A stretch of 64,000 nucleotides of DNA from NCBI RefSeq assembly GCF_030518235.1, contig NZ_JAULSA010000002.1, positions 760,239 through 824,238 on the forward strand, given 5' to 3'. The notes below the pieces were generated by a model. That model searched no databases, was not told the origin of the DNA, and saw only the letters and a program-made list of their open reading frames with translations. Position 1 is the first letter of the stretch. Each line of letters begins with the position of its first letter. The position numbers and the translations under genes were made by a program. This document shows, in pieces, positions 1 through 8,595 of this stretch. The stretch comes from Saccharibacillus sp. CPCC 101409 (GTDB taxonomy: Bacteria > Bacillota > Bacilli > Paenibacillales > Paenibacillaceae).

Positions 1-63
1 GCTGACTCGCATCGCCACAATGCGCAAATAAAGAACACACGCAGAGGAGCTGAATGGATTCGG

Positions 64-669
64 ATGTTAATCGGACTGATCAGACACGGGCTTACCGACT
101 GGAACGCCGCGGGCCGCATTCAGGGACGCAGCGATATACCGTTGAACGAAGAAGGACGCAGACAGGCGCACCGGCTGGCGAAGCGCTTGAAAGGCGAGCC
201 TTACCGCTGGGACTTCGCAATCTCCAGCGGCCTTCTGCGCGCGCGGGAGACTGCGCAGATTATCGCGTCGGCGCTCGATATTCCGCTGCTTGAAGCCGAC
301 GAGCGGCTGGCGGAGCGGGGATTCGGGCAGGTGGAAGGCATGACGCAGGCCGAACGCGAAGAACGCTTCGGAACCGATTGGAATTCGCTCGATATCGGCC
401 AGGAGAAGCTTGAAGCGCTCGAAGAGCGGGCGCTGGCGTTTATGGACGATATCGAAACCAAGCATCCGGATCGCAACGTGCTCGTAATCAGCCACGGCGG
501 ACTGCTCGCGCAGCTGTACCTGGCGCTGTACGAAGGCCGCTATACCGAACGAATCGGCAATCTGGCGCTGACCGTGCTGGAGAAAGAAGGCGAGCTCTGG
601 GAGCCGCTGCTTTACAACTGCACGAAGCATCTGCTGGAAGAACCTTCGGGCGATCGGCGAACGCTGTAA
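64..669 (+). CDS. histidine phosphatase family protein (phosphoglycerate-mutase-like)
   Basis: A 201-residue soluble protein of the histidine phosphatase superfamily. The N-terminal LIRHGLTDWN block carries the phospho-accepting His, Arg and Gly. The SGLLRARETAQ segment and the late VISHGG block supply the second Arg and His of the active site, and RGFGQVEG is typical of cobalamin-phosphatase/GpmB-type members. The natural substrate cannot be told from sequence; small phosphoesters, including sugar phosphates, are typical. GAGGAG at 43-48 is the only ribosome site, about 15 bases from this ATG, so the spacing is long; the ATG at 54 is in another frame and gives no family match. A strong terminator follows, so it ends its transcription unit. 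Confidence 0.88.
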   Translation: MLIGLIRHGLTDWNAAGRIQGRSDIPLNEEGRRQAHRLAKRLKGEPYRWDFAISSGLLRARETAQIIASALDIPLLEADERLAERGFGQVEGMTQAEREERFGTDWNSLDIGQEKLEALEERALAFMDDIETKHPDRNVLVISHGGLLAQLYLALYEGRYTERIGNLALTVLEKEGELWEPLLYNCTKHLLEEPSGDRRTL

Positions 670-702
670 CAACGAAAATTCGCGATTTCAACCTCATATC
701 GG

Positions 703-729
703 GCCTTCCGCCGCGGCGGAAGGCTTTTT
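703..729 (+). terminator. intrinsic terminator after the histidine phosphatase gene
   Basis: GCCTTCCGCC and GGCGGAAGGC form a 10-bp stem with a two-base centre, followed directly by five T residues. Confidence 0.85.
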
Positions 730-998
730 CGCGTTATCCGGCGCCGGGAAGTGCTCGCTGAATAAAAATTATTTGTTTTATGCCTTTTTTTGGTGCACGG
801 TGACTGTTTCTGGTTAAAAGCAGAGAAAGGAGAAGCCCTCGGCTTTGCCGGAAGCTTTTTGAGCCGGACAATCATGAGGGCGCTCACAGACAAACCAGCA
901 GGGGTTCAGGGGAAACCCGGTTCCGGAATTTCTTTATCAAACAGTCGTCGAAACAAAAGCATGCCGGTTGTACAACGATAACTCGGGAGGTGCGTCCT
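730..998. other. intergenic stretch without a recognisable gene
   Basis: Together with the terminator this leaves about 330 bases between genes. It has an A/T-rich patch near 765-795 that could hold a promoter for the IDEAL-domain gene, but no well-spaced -35/-10 pair could be defended. A possible reading frame at 790-981 has no ribosome site, no recognisable protein features and poor codon use, and was not accepted. I see nothing else here. Confidence 0.5.
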
Positions 999-1205
999 TT
1001 GGACAAGATGAAAGCTGCTTACGAAGTGATGTTGGGTCTGGCCGCCGAGATGGTTTGGGACGAAGCACTGCGCAAACGGCGCTGTGAAACGCTGCAGCAG
1101 GATATCGACGCGGCGCTTGCCAGAGGAGACGAATTGGCCTTTCTGGCTTTGACCAGCGAATTGAAAACTTTGGAACGCGGGACGGAACCTACGACCGCAT
1201 CTTAA
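999..1205 (+). CDS. IDEAL-domain protein
   Basis: A 68-residue protein, mostly helical, with a C-terminal segment reading DIDAALARGDELAF that corresponds to the IDEAL domain (named for its I-D-E-A-L signature) of small Bacillota proteins such as B. subtilis YpiB and ComK-adaptor-like proteins. The start chosen is TTG at 999, eight bases after GGGAGG at 985-990. A GTG at 990 in the same frame lies inside that ribosome site and is less likely. The exact role is unknown; family members are thought to mediate protein-protein contacts. It is a single-gene unit between two terminators, just upstream of ypjA, in line with the B. subtilis arrangement of ypi/ypj genes. Confidence 0.75.
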   Translation: MDKMKAAYEVMLGLAAEMVWDEALRKRRCETLQQDIDAALARGDELAFLALTSELKTLERGTEPTTAS

Positions 1206-1252
1206 TGCTTGCCAACTTGGAGACGTGAAAGTTAAAATAAAAGCGGGTTCAT

Positions 1253-1287
1253 AAAAAGCCTGACCGCCCTGTGCGGTCAGGCTTTTT
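1253..1287 (+). terminator. intrinsic terminator after the IDEAL-domain gene
   Basis: GCCTGACCGC and GCGGTCAGGC form a 10-bp stem around CCTGT, flanked by AAAAA and TTTTT. Confidence 0.9.
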
Positions 1288-1338
1288 ATGGGATAAGACG
1301 TTCGAAACAAGCTTAACTTGATATCCGGGAGGAAAACG

Positions 1339-1983
1339 ATGTCGCTTTCATGGATTTGGAGTCGCGCGCTGCTGACCGATCGCAGAATACTCTGGCTGCT
1401 GTTCGTCTGCAATTTGATCGGCACGGTATATGGGTACTACTGGTACGGAGGCCAGCTGATCGATATCTGGGATACGCATCCCGCGTGGCAGATCGTATTT
1501 GTGCCCGACAGCCCGACCGGCAGTTTGTTTTTTACGCTGGCGCTGCTCGGCCTGCTCTTTCCTCCGTCTTCGCGCTTGATGCGCGGCGTGAAGCATCTAA
1601 TCGAAGCGCTGGCGGTGGTCACCTCGGTCAAATACGGCGTCTGGGCGATCTCGATCATTGTCTGGGACGCGGCGCTCGGCCAGCCGATCGAAGGCTTGAG
1701 CTGGATGCTGATCGCGTCGCACGGCATTATGGCGGTCGAAGCGCTGCTGTACGTGCGCTTTTTCACGCTGGGCACGCTCTGGCTGATTCCGGCGGCGATC
1801 TGGACGTTTGCGAACGATACGATGGATTATACATACGGCATCTATCCGTACCTGTCGCTGCAGCACATGGAACGGCTGAATCAGGTGCGCAATTTTACGT
1901 TCGCTTTGACCGCCGCCAGCGTGCTGGCCGCCTGGATCGCCGTTCGCGCGGCGGGGCGCGGCGCAAGATCGGCGAACCGATAA
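1339..1983 (+). CDS. ypjA: DUF1405 integral membrane protein, YpjA family
   Basis: A 214-residue membrane protein with about six hydrophobic segments. An aromatic-rich N-terminus contains YGYYWYGGQL, and a later stretch reads FANDTMDYTYGIYP; both are characteristic of the DUF1405/YpjA family. Its biochemical role is unknown. The start at 1339 follows GGGAGG at 1327-1332 with six-base spacing; an in-frame TTG at 1318 lacks a site. In B. subtilis ypjA lies upstream of ypjD-dapB-mgsA, as here, though ypjB and ypjC are missing. The 50 bases to the next gene contain no terminator, so co-transcription with mazG and dapB is plausible. Confidence 0.8.
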   Translation: MSLSWIWSRALLTDRRILWLLFVCNLIGTVYGYYWYGGQLIDIWDTHPAWQIVFVPDSPTGSLFFTLALLGLLFPPSSRLMRGVKHLIEALAVVTSVKYGVWAISIIVWDAALGQPIEGLSWMLIASHGIMAVEALLYVRFFTLGTLWLIPAAIWTFANDTMDYTYGIYPYLSLQHMERLNQVRNFTFALTAASVLAAWIAVRAAGRGARSANR

Positions 1984-2075
1984 GACGGCAATAAAAGGTT
2001 TGTTTTCAAATTCCCTTTGCGATAACATATGAAAGAGTGAATCAGACCTTACACCGCAAAGGAGGCGGACCCGTT

Positions 2076-2432
2076 ATGGAGAAGAGCCTGGCGGAGATGC
2101 AGCGCGAAGTCGACCGCTACATCTCGCAGTTCAAGGAAGGATATTTCAGTCCGCTGTCGATGCTGGCCCGCATGAGCGAAGAGGTCGGCGAGCTGGCGCG
2201 GGAAGTGAACCACAGCTTCGGCGAGAAGCCGAAAAAGAACAGCGAGGACGACAATTCGATCGAATTGGAGCTGGGCGATATTTTGTTTATCACGCTCTGC
2301 TTCGCCAATTCGCTGAATATCGATCTGACCGAAGCGCACGACCGGGTGATGCATAAATTTGCGACGCGCGACAAAGACCGCTGGACGCGCATCGACGCCG
2401 AAGACGGAGCGCGGGAGGGAGAACAAGCATGA
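2076..2432 (+). CDS. ypjD: MazG-like nucleotide pyrophosphohydrolase, YpjD family
   Basis: A 118-residue all-alpha NTP pyrophosphohydrolase. The metal-binding acidic motif is visible as SEEVGELAREV (E-E-x-x-E) followed by ELELGDILF (E-x-x-D). Single-domain MazG proteins hydrolyse (d)NTPs to monophosphate and pyrophosphate, often as house-cleaning enzymes; the preferred nucleotide here is unknown. The start at 2076 follows AAAGGAGG at 2058-2065. An in-frame GTG at 2037 lies upstream of that site and is rejected. The stop overlaps the dapB start by four bases (ATGA), which suggests translational coupling. Confidence 0.85.
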   Translation: MEKSLAEMQREVDRYISQFKEGYFSPLSMLARMSEEVGELAREVNHSFGEKPKKNSEDDNSIELELGDILFITLCFANSLNIDLTEAHDRVMHKFATRDKDRWTRIDAEDGAREGEQA

Positions 2433-3229
2433 GCGAAACAATCAAAGTGGCCGTTGCCGGAGCCGGCGGACGGATGGGACGCGAAGTCGTCAAAATGGTG
2501 CTGGCGGACGAAAGTCTCGAACTGGTCGCCGCGGTGGACCGTTCGGGCGCGGGCAGCGACGCGGGCGAATTAGCCGGCGGCAAAGCGTGCGGCATCGTCA
2601 CGGCGGACGATCTGGACGCGGCGCTTGCGCAGAGCCAACCGGACGTGCTGGTGGACTTCACCGTCCCGTCCGTCGTCTACGGCAATACCGTAACGGCGAT
2701 CAAGCACGGCGTTCGCCCCGTAGTGGGCGCGACCGGCTTTACGCCGCAGCAGATCGAAGAATTGGACGGACTGTGCCGCGAAGCGGGGATCGGCGGGCTG
2801 ATCGCGCCGAACTTCTCGATCGGCGCGATCCTGATGATGCAGTTCGCGGCCAAAGCGGCCGAGTACCTGCCCCACGTGGAGATTATCGAGACTCACGGCG
2901 ACCAGAAGCTCGACGCGCCTTCGGGCACCGCAATCAAAACGGCGGAGCTGATCGCCAAAGGACGCGAGAAGATCAAGCAGGGCAACCCGAACGAAGAAGA
3001 GATTCTGCCGGGCGCAAGAGGCGGCGAATACGAAGGTTTCCGCATCCACAGCCTGCGTCTGCCGGGCGTGTTCGCGCAGCAGGAAGTGGTATTCGGCGGC
3101 TACGGGCAGAGCCTCAAGATCCGCCACGACTCCTACGAGCGCGCGGGCTATATGCCGGGCGTCAATATCGGGATCAAAAAAGTGATGGAATATAGCGGCA
3201 TGATCTACGGTTTCGAGCATTTGATGTAG
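2429..3229 (+). CDS. dapB: 4-hydroxy-tetrahydrodipicolinate reductase
   Basis: 266 residues, a normal length for DapB. It performs the NAD(P)H-dependent reduction in the diaminopimelate/lysine pathway, supplying peptidoglycan cross-links. The Rossmann motif [11 protein letters not shown] is at residues 5-15, and the substrate-binding KLDAPSGTA block is near residue 160. The active-site segment reads ETHGDQK, so the first of the two adjacent histidines found in E. coli is kept and the second is Gly; the first is the proposed general acid/base. It overlaps ypjD by four bases. Downstream mgsA and bshB1 follow closely, as in B. subtilis. Confidence 0.95.
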   Translation: MSETIKVAVAGAGGRMGREVVKMVLADESLELVAAVDRSGAGSDAGELAGGKACGIVTADDLDAALAQSQPDVLVDFTVPSVVYGNTVTAIKHGVRPVVGATGFTPQQIEELDGLCREAGIGGLIAPNFSIGAILMMQFAAKAAEYLPHVEIIETHGDQKLDAPSGTAIKTAELIAKGREKIKQGNPNEEEILPGARGGEYEGFRIHSLRLPGVFAQQEVVFGGYGQSLKIRHDSYERAGYMPGVNIGIKKVMEYSGMIYGFEHLM

Positions 3230-3293
3230 GCGCAGCGGCTTGCCAAGCGAGACAAGCCCGCAGTTTATCGATAAATCGGAAAGAGGGAATTCG

Positions 3294-3719
3294 ATGAAGA
3301 TCGCATTTATCGCGCACGACCGCAAAAAAGACGAGATGGTCAATTTCGTGACCGCTTACGAGCAGGCTTTCGAAGGCTGCCGGCTGTATTCCACGGGCAC
3401 GACGGGGCAGCGCATCATGGAAGCGACGAGTCTGAACATTCACCGCTTTCTGTCCGGACCGCTCGGCGGCGACCAGCAGATCGGCGCGCTGGTGGCGGAA
3501 AACGAGCTGGATCTGATTATTTTCCTGCGCGACCCGCTGATGGCCCAGCCGCACGAGCCGGATATTACCGCGCTGCTTCGCATCTGCGACGTGCAGGGCA
3601 TTCCGGTGGCGACCAACGTGGCGACCGCCGAAATTCTCGTCAAAGCGCTGATGCGCGGCGATTTCGGCTGGCGCGAGCTGGTGCACAAATACAAACCGGG
3701 AATCGAAGGCAATGAGTGA
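3294..3719 (+). CDS. mgsA: methylglyoxal synthase
   Basis: 141 residues. It converts dihydroxyacetone phosphate to methylglyoxal and phosphate, a bypass of lower glycolysis used when phosphate or triose pools are unbalanced. The phosphate-binding block [11 protein letters not shown] is near residue 57, and the catalytic Asp lies in [18 protein letters not shown] 3294 follows AGAGGG at 3282-3287; an in-frame ATG at 3240 would add 18 residues that do not look family-like. It overlaps bshB1 by eight bases. Sitting next to the bacillithiol genes is sensible, because methylglyoxal is a reactive electrophile detoxified through low-molecular-weight thiols. Confidence 0.95.
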   Translation: MKIAFIAHDRKKDEMVNFVTAYEQAFEGCRLYSTGTTGQRIMEATSLNIHRFLSGPLGGDQQIGALVAENELDLIIFLRDPLMAQPHEPDITALLRICDVQGIPVATNVATAEILVKALMRGDFGWRELVHKYKPGIEGNE

Positions 3720-4419
3720 TCGCGGCCAGACGCTCGATATTCTCGTGTTCGGCGCCCACGCCGACGACGCGGAGATCGGGATGGGCGGGACGATCGTCAA
3801 GCATACGCGCGCGGGTTATCGCGTCGGCATCTGCGATCTGACGTTCGCGGAGATGTCGTCCAACGGCACGGTGGAGCTGCGCAAACAAGAAGCCGAGGCG
3901 GCGTCCGCCGTGCTCGGCCTCTCCGCGCGCGGCAATCTCGGCCTGCCGGACCGCGGACTTGCGCGCACCGACGAGCATATCCGGGCGATCGCGGCCGAGG
4001 TTCGGCGCCGGGCGCCGAAAATCGTTTTCGCTCCCTACTGGGAAGACCGTCATCCCGACCATATCGCCTGCAGCGGACTGGTCGAGGAAGCGGTGTTCAA
4101 CGCCAAGCTGCGCCGGTATATGCCCGAGCTTGCGCCGGTAACGGTGGGCCAGCTGTATTTTTACTTCATTAACGATCCGGGGCGCTCCGACCTGATGGTC
4201 GACGTGACGGACGTATACGAGGCGAAGGAAACCGCGCTGCGCTGCTACGAATCGCAGTTTACGGGACCGAAGCAGGGATTGGATGCCGTGGCGACGCCGC
4301 TGACCGCGCAGTATGTGGAACGGGTGAAAGCGCGCGATTCGCTGCTCGGACAAAAAAGGGGCGTCGGCTACGCGGAAGGCTTTGCGTCCCGTCTGCCGTA
4401 CGCGGTTAATCTGTTTTAA
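3712..4419 (+). CDS. bshB1: N-acetyl-alpha-D-glucosaminyl L-malate deacetylase
   Basis: A 235-residue LmbE-family zinc deacetylase, the second step of bacillithiol synthesis. The metal motif is seen as [13 protein letters not shown], with Ala where many relatives have Pro. The second ligand region is EDRHPDH. The C-terminal GVGYAEGF block is typical of BshB1. The start overlaps the mgsA stop, and bshA, which makes the substrate GlcNAc-malate, follows after 64 bases. The ligase bshC is not in the window. Confidence 0.93.
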   Translation: MSDRGQTLDILVFGAHADDAEIGMGGTIVKHTRAGYRVGICDLTFAEMSSNGTVELRKQEAEAASAVLGLSARGNLGLPDRGLARTDEHIRAIAAEVRRRAPKIVFAPYWEDRHPDHIACSGLVEEAVFNAKLRRYMPELAPVTVGQLYFYFINDPGRSDLMVDVTDVYEAKETALRCYESQFTGPKQGLDAVATPLTAQYVERVKARDSLLGQKRGVGYAEGFASRLPYAVNLF

Positions 4420-4483
4420 AACGCGCTCAAGTTAGGTTCGAACGTCAAAAAGGGATCGCAGCGAGAAAGGAGTTCCGGGCTTA

Positions 4484-5641
4484 ATGAACGACACACTCAA
4501 AATCGGCATCACCTGCTACCCCTCCCTCGGCGGATCGGGAGTCGTGGCGACGGAACTGGGCAAGCTGCTGGCGGAAAAAGGACATGAAGTCCATTTTATT
4601 ACGCACAGCATTCCTTTCCGGCTGGGTGCCTTTCATAAAAATATTCATTATCACGAAGTGGAAGTCAGCGACTATTACGTGTTCCGCTATCCGCCGTACG
4701 ATCTGTCGCTCGCTTCCAAAATGGCGCAGGTGGTCAAACGCGAAAAGCTCGATATTCTGCACGTCCACTACGCGGTGCCGCACGCGGTCTGCGCGTATCT
4801 GGCGAAGCAAATGGTCGGCGAAGATTTGAAGATCGTGACCACGCTGCACGGGACCGATATTACGGTGCTGGGGCAGGACGTGACGCTTAAAGACCTGATC
4901 GGTCTTGCCATCAACCGCAGCGACGCGGTGACGGCGGTGTCGGCGGACCTGATCCGTCAAACGCGCGAAGCGCTGGACATCACCCGCGATATCGACCTGA
5001 CGTACAACTTTATCGACAAAAGGGTGTATTATCCGCGCGAAGTCGCCGGACTTCGCGGCGACTTCGCGGCGCCGGACGAGAAGATCCTGATGCATATCTC
5101 GAACTTTCGGCCGGTCAAACGGGTGCCCGACGTGATCGACGTGTTTCACCGCGTGAACCGGGAGATGCCGGCGAAGCTGCTGCTGGTCGGCGAGGGGCCG
5201 GATATGCCGAAGGTGCAGAGCAAGATCAGGGAGCTGGGACTGGAAGACAAGATTCATTTTCTCGGCAAACAAGACGAGATCGCGCAGGTGATTTCGCTGG
5301 CGGATATTCTGCTGCTGCCGTCTGAAAAAGAAAGCTTCGGCCTGGTCGCGCTGGAAGCGATGGCGTGCGGCGTGCCGACGGTCGGTTCGGAAGCGGGCGG
5401 TATTCCGGAGCTGGTGGAGCACGGCGTCACGGGCTATCTGGCCCCGATCGGCGATACGGAAGCGATGGCGCGCTATGCGGCGGAGCTGCTGCGCGACGGA
5501 AGCAAGCGGGCGCGGATGCGCGAAGCCTGCCTGGAGCGGGCGCATACGAAATTCTGCGACAAAAAGATTACCCGGGAATACGAAGAAATTTATTACCGCG
5601 TGCTGGGACGCAAGCAGCCGTGCGCGATTGCGCAGGGCTGA
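4484..5641 (+). CDS. bshA: N-acetyl-alpha-D-glucosaminyl L-malate synthase
   Basis: A 385-residue GT4-family retaining glycosyltransferase that joins UDP-GlcNAc to L-malate, the first step of bacillithiol synthesis. The N-terminal YPSLGGSGVVATELG loop and the C-terminal donor-binding segment ESFGLVALEAMACGVPT with the E-x7-E pattern are intact. The start follows AAAGGAG about 13 bases upstream. The gene order bshB1-bshA-cca-birA is the one seen in B. subtilis (ypjG-ypjH-cca-birA), which supports this assignment over a generic glycosyltransferase. Confidence 0.94.
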   Translation: MNDTLKIGITCYPSLGGSGVVATELGKLLAEKGHEVHFITHSIPFRLGAFHKNIHYHEVEVSDYYVFRYPPYDLSLASKMAQVVKREKLDILHVHYAVPHAVCAYLAKQMVGEDLKIVTTLHGTDITVLGQDVTLKDLIGLAINRSDAVTAVSADLIRQTREALDITRDIDLTYNFIDKRVYYPREVAGLRGDFAAPDEKILMHISNFRPVKRVPDVIDVFHRVNREMPAKLLLVGEGPDMPKVQSKIRELGLEDKIHFLGKQDEIAQVISLADILLLPSEKESFGLVALEAMACGVPTVGSEAGGIPELVEHGVTGYLAPIGDTEAMARYAAELLRDGSKRARMREACLERAHTKFCDKKITREYEEIYYRVLGRKQPCAIAQG

Positions 5642-5683
5642 ACGCGCATCCTGCGCGCGACGACGGAAACGGAGTTGAAATCC

Positions 5684-7207
5684 TTGACGCAGTGGAAACA
5701 TGCACACCCGGAAGAAGTGCGATTGAGCGCGGAGATTCTGCGTACGCTCGAACAAGCGGGGCACGAAGCCTGCTGGGTGGGCGGATGCGTCCGCGACGAG
5801 CTGATCGGCCGGCCGGTCAACGATATGGATATCGCGACTTCGGCGCGTCCGGAAGAAGTGACCGCGCTGTTCGAACGCACGGTGCCGACCGGGATCGAGC
5901 ACGGCACCGTGACGGTCGTGCTGGAGAAAAGACCGTTTGAAGTGACGACCTTCCGGACGGAGTCGGAGTACAAAGACTTCCGTCGGCCCGAGGAGGTCGT
6001 CTTCGTGCGGTCGCTGGAAGAGGACCTGCGCCGGCGCGACTTTACGATGAACGCGATCGCCCGCGGCCTCGACGGGCGATATATCGATCCGTACGACGGG
6101 CGCGGAGATCTCGCGCGCGGAATTATTCGCTGCGTGGGCGACGCGCGCGAGCGGTTCCGCGAAGACGCGCTGCGCATGCTGCGCGGCGTGCGCTTCGCTT
6201 CCGTGTTCGGCTTCGGGCTTGAGCCGGACACCTGGGAAGCGCTGCTCGAACTGCGCGGCAATATGGTCCATATCGCCGCGGAGCGCATTCGCGCCGAGCT
6301 GGAGAAAATGCTCGGCGGCCCCCGGCCGGAGGAAGGACTCCGGCTGCTTGAGCGCAGCGCGCTGCTGGCGGAAGCGAAGATTCCGCTGCCGCCGGAGCGG
6401 TTGGCGGAGGCGCAGGAGCGGGGCTTCGCTTCGCTCGGCGAAGTGCCGGCGCAGCCGGCCGAGCTGCGCTGGGCCGCGCTGCTGGCGCGGCTGGGCGTGA
6501 CCGGCGAAGAAGCGGAGCGGACGCTGAAGAGCTGGACGTTCTCCGGCGGCTTCGCCAAAGCCGCCGCGGCGGTGCTGCGGATCGACGCGCGGATGGGCGC
6601 GGAGGAAGCGGAAAGCGGCGGCAACGGCAAAGCCGGGGGAGACGCGGAAAGCGGCGAGGCGGCCGCGGCGGAGCAAAGCGCAGCGCCGCAGGCTGGGCGG
6701 CGCAGCAGCCCGCCGGAGGAGAAAATCGGCGGCGGAGCGGCCGATTCCGGCGCAAACCGCGGGCCGCAGGCGGTGCGGCCAGGCGCCGCACCGGAGGATG
6801 AAGCCGGCGGCGCGCAAGCCGAGCGGAGGCTCGCGTTCGTGCGCGCGGTGCTCGATTTCGGCCGGACCGCGGCCGAAAGCTGGCTGCTTTACCGCTCCGC
6901 GGCGGACGGAGCGGACGAAGAACGGGCCGCCGCGCGCTCGCAGGCGGCCGGCTGGCTTGCGGCGATACCCGCGGAATCGCCGCGGGAGCTGGCGCTCGGC
7001 GGCACGGAGATCGCCGAGCATTTAAGCCGCGCGCCCGGCCCGTGGCTCGGCGCGCTGATCCGGCGGCTGCTCGAAGCCGCCGCCCTGGGCCGCGCGGCCA
7101 ACGAGCGGGCCGCGCTGCTGCAAGAGATCGCCCGGCTTGAAAGCGAGCCGGGCACCGCCGCCGATTCCGCGCCGCCGAATCGGCCGAAGGAGGCGAAGCC
7201 GCAATGA
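5684..7207 (+). CDS. cca: CCA tRNA nucleotidyltransferase with a long low-complexity insertion
   Basis: About 507 residues; it adds or repairs the 3' CCA of tRNA. The nucleotidyltransferase head shows GGCVRDELIG, the metal motif DMDIAT (D-x-D), and RRDFTMNAIAR. A poly(A)-polymerase-like helical domain follows at about 120-300. Residues about 303-383 are an Ala/Gly/Glu/Ser/Pro-rich low-complexity stretch inserted before a recognisable C-terminal helical tail, making it roughly 100 residues longer than the B. subtilis enzyme. The TTG at 5684 is preferred because GGAG at 5671-5674 sits nine bases upstream; an in-frame TTG at 5675 abuts that site. The end overlaps birA by four bases. Confidence 0.92.
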   Translation: MTQWKHAHPEEVRLSAEILRTLEQAGHEACWVGGCVRDELIGRPVNDMDIATSARPEEVTALFERTVPTGIEHGTVTVVLEKRPFEVTTFRTESEYKDFRRPEEVVFVRSLEEDLRRRDFTMNAIARGLDGRYIDPYDGRGDLARGIIRCVGDARERFREDALRMLRGVRFASVFGFGLEPDTWEALLELRGNMVHIAAERIRAELEKMLGGPRPEEGLRLLERSALLAEAKIPLPPERLAEAQERGFASLGEVPAQPAELRWAALLARLGVTGEEAERTLKSWTFSGGFAKAAAAVLRIDARMGAEEAESGGNGKAGGDAESGEAAAAEQSAAPQAGRRSSPPEEKIGGGAADSGANRGPQAVRPGAAPEDEAGGAQAERRLAFVRAVLDFGRTAAESWLLYRSAADGADEERAAARSQAAGWLAAIPAESPRELALGGTEIAEHLSRAPGPWLGALIRRLLEAAALGRAANERAALLQEIARLESEPGTAADSAPPNRPKEAKPQ

Positions 7208-8247
7208 GCGATCGCGAAGTTCCGCGCGAAGAAGCGGCCGGCAGCCGCGACCGGCTGTTGGACATGTTCGAAGCCGCCGCCGGACAATATCTGTCCGGCG
7301 AAGAGATCAGCCGCCGGCTCGGCGTGAGCCGCACGGCGGTATGGAAACAAATCCGGCGCCTCAAGGACGCCGGATACGTATTCGACGCCGCGCCCAAGCT
7401 CGGCTATCGCCTAGCGGCTTCCGCCGCGGCGCTGGACGCGCGCCGGATCGAAGCTTCGCTGCGAACGCGGCGCTTCGGCCGCAGTCTGACCGTGCTGGCG
7501 CGGACGGACTCCACGCAGACCGAAGCGGAGAACCTGGCGCGCGCCGGGGCGCCGGAAGGCACGCTCGTCGTCGCCGAGGAGCAGACGAGCGGCCGCGGCC
7601 GGCAGGGCCGCGTTTGGCATTCGCCGCCCGGACGCGGCGTCTGGATGAGCGCGGTGCTGCGCCCGGAAGGGCCGCTGACCGCCGTGCCGCAGCTGACGCT
7701 GCTGGCGGCCGTGGCCGTGTGCCGCGCCATCCGCGCCGAGACCGGCGTGCAGGCCGGCATCAAATGGCCGAACGACCTGCTGGCGGACGGCCGCAAGCTG
7801 TGCGGCATTCTGCTGGAAGCCGTCGTCGAAGACGGCCGGGTGCGGCACTGTATCATGGGAATCGGAATCGACGCCAATCTGGAAGAAGCCGATTACCCGG
7901 AAGAACTGCGTCAAAAGGTCACTTCGCTGCGCCGCGAATCCGGAAAGGAAGTCGACCGTTCGGCGCTGATCGCCGCCGTGATGAACGAGTTCGAATCGCT
8001 GCTGTCGCTGCATGCCGAGCACGGTTTTCAACCGATTCGACTGCTGTGGGAATCGCTCAGCGTGACGCTGGGCCGCGAGATCGTCGTCCGCGACGCGCGC
8101 GGCGAACGCCGCGGACGGGCCGCGGGACTCGGGGAACAAGGAGAACTTCGGCTTGAGACGGAGGACGGCGAGGTACTGCCGGTCTATTCCGGCGATATCG
8201 AGCTGTATCCGGGCAGGGCGTCCGGGGACGATCCAAAAGAAAGATGA
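7204..8247 (+). CDS. birA: bifunctional biotin ligase / biotin operon repressor
   Basis: 347 residues. Residues about 15-65 are a winged helix-turn-helix (SGEEISRRLGVSRTAVWKQI), which makes this the regulatory class of BirA able to bind biotin operators. The ligase core has the ATP/biotin loop GRGRQGRVWHSPPG near residue 130 and KWPNDLL near 180, followed by a small C-terminal SH3-like domain. It biotinylates acetyl-CoA and pyruvate carboxylase carrier domains. It overlaps cca by four bases. No biotin operon is in the window, so any regulatory target lies elsewhere. Confidence 0.94.
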   Translation: MSDREVPREEAAGSRDRLLDMFEAAAGQYLSGEEISRRLGVSRTAVWKQIRRLKDAGYVFDAAPKLGYRLAASAAALDARRIEASLRTRRFGRSLTVLARTDSTQTEAENLARAGAPEGTLVVAEEQTSGRGRQGRVWHSPPGRGVWMSAVLRPEGPLTAVPQLTLLAAVAVCRAIRAETGVQAGIKWPNDLLADGRKLCGILLEAVVEDGRVRHCIMGIGIDANLEEADYPEELRQKVTSLRRESGKEVDRSALIAAVMNEFESLLSLHAEHGFQPIRLLWESLSVTLGREIVVRDARGERRGRAAGLGEQGELRLETEDGEVLPVYSGDIELYPGRASGDDPKER

Positions 8248-8595
8248 TTTATTTTTGAAACTTTGTTATACTTGCGGTGTGGAGGCGGTATCGGCGAACG
8301 ACGGCGAACCGCACTGCCGCAAACAGCAAACGTGCAGCAAACCGAAAGCCGGCGCAAAGCCGGGCAAGCATCAAGAACAGGCAGCCGGACGATCCGTTCC
8401 GGACTGAAGCAAGGCCCTGCAGTTCTGCTCTGAGCCGTATGAGGACCGAGACAGAAGGGAGAAGCGAATATTCGAGCGCGTTTCTTCTGAACTTTTCGGC
8501 CCTTTTGGTGACAGCTAAAAGGTTTTTTGCGTTGGACGGATTTGTAAATCCTTTGCAAACAACCTCGACTATCCACAAAAGGAGCCTGATTAAAA
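8248..8595 (+). other. 348-base gap upstream of the pantothenate operon
   Basis: No gene is credible here. It probably contains the promoter of panBCD. A TATACT hexamer near 8269 has no good -35. At 8501-8528 a 6-bp stem (CCTTTT/AAAAGG) is followed by six T residues, which could be a weak terminator or attenuator, but the stem is short and A/T-rich. The stretch 8330-8450 is GC-rich and contains several small inverted repeats of unknown meaning. Confidence 0.35.

Noticed and set aside
790..981. Small open frame between the histidine phosphatase and IDEAL genes
   Set aside because: No ribosome site, no recognisable features; it probably covers promoter sequence.
4481..7021. Long open frame on the minus strand opposite bshA and cca
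   Set aside because: It is the mirror of two well-identified genes in GC-rich DNA. Its product is Arg/His/Ala-rich with no motif and no ribosome site. The same applies to minus-strand frames at 11024-13642, 17083-18831, 19950-22643, 47714-50242 and 50606-52933.
8501..8528. Attenuator before panB
   Set aside because: The stem is only six A/T-rich pairs; kept as a remark, not as a feature of its own.
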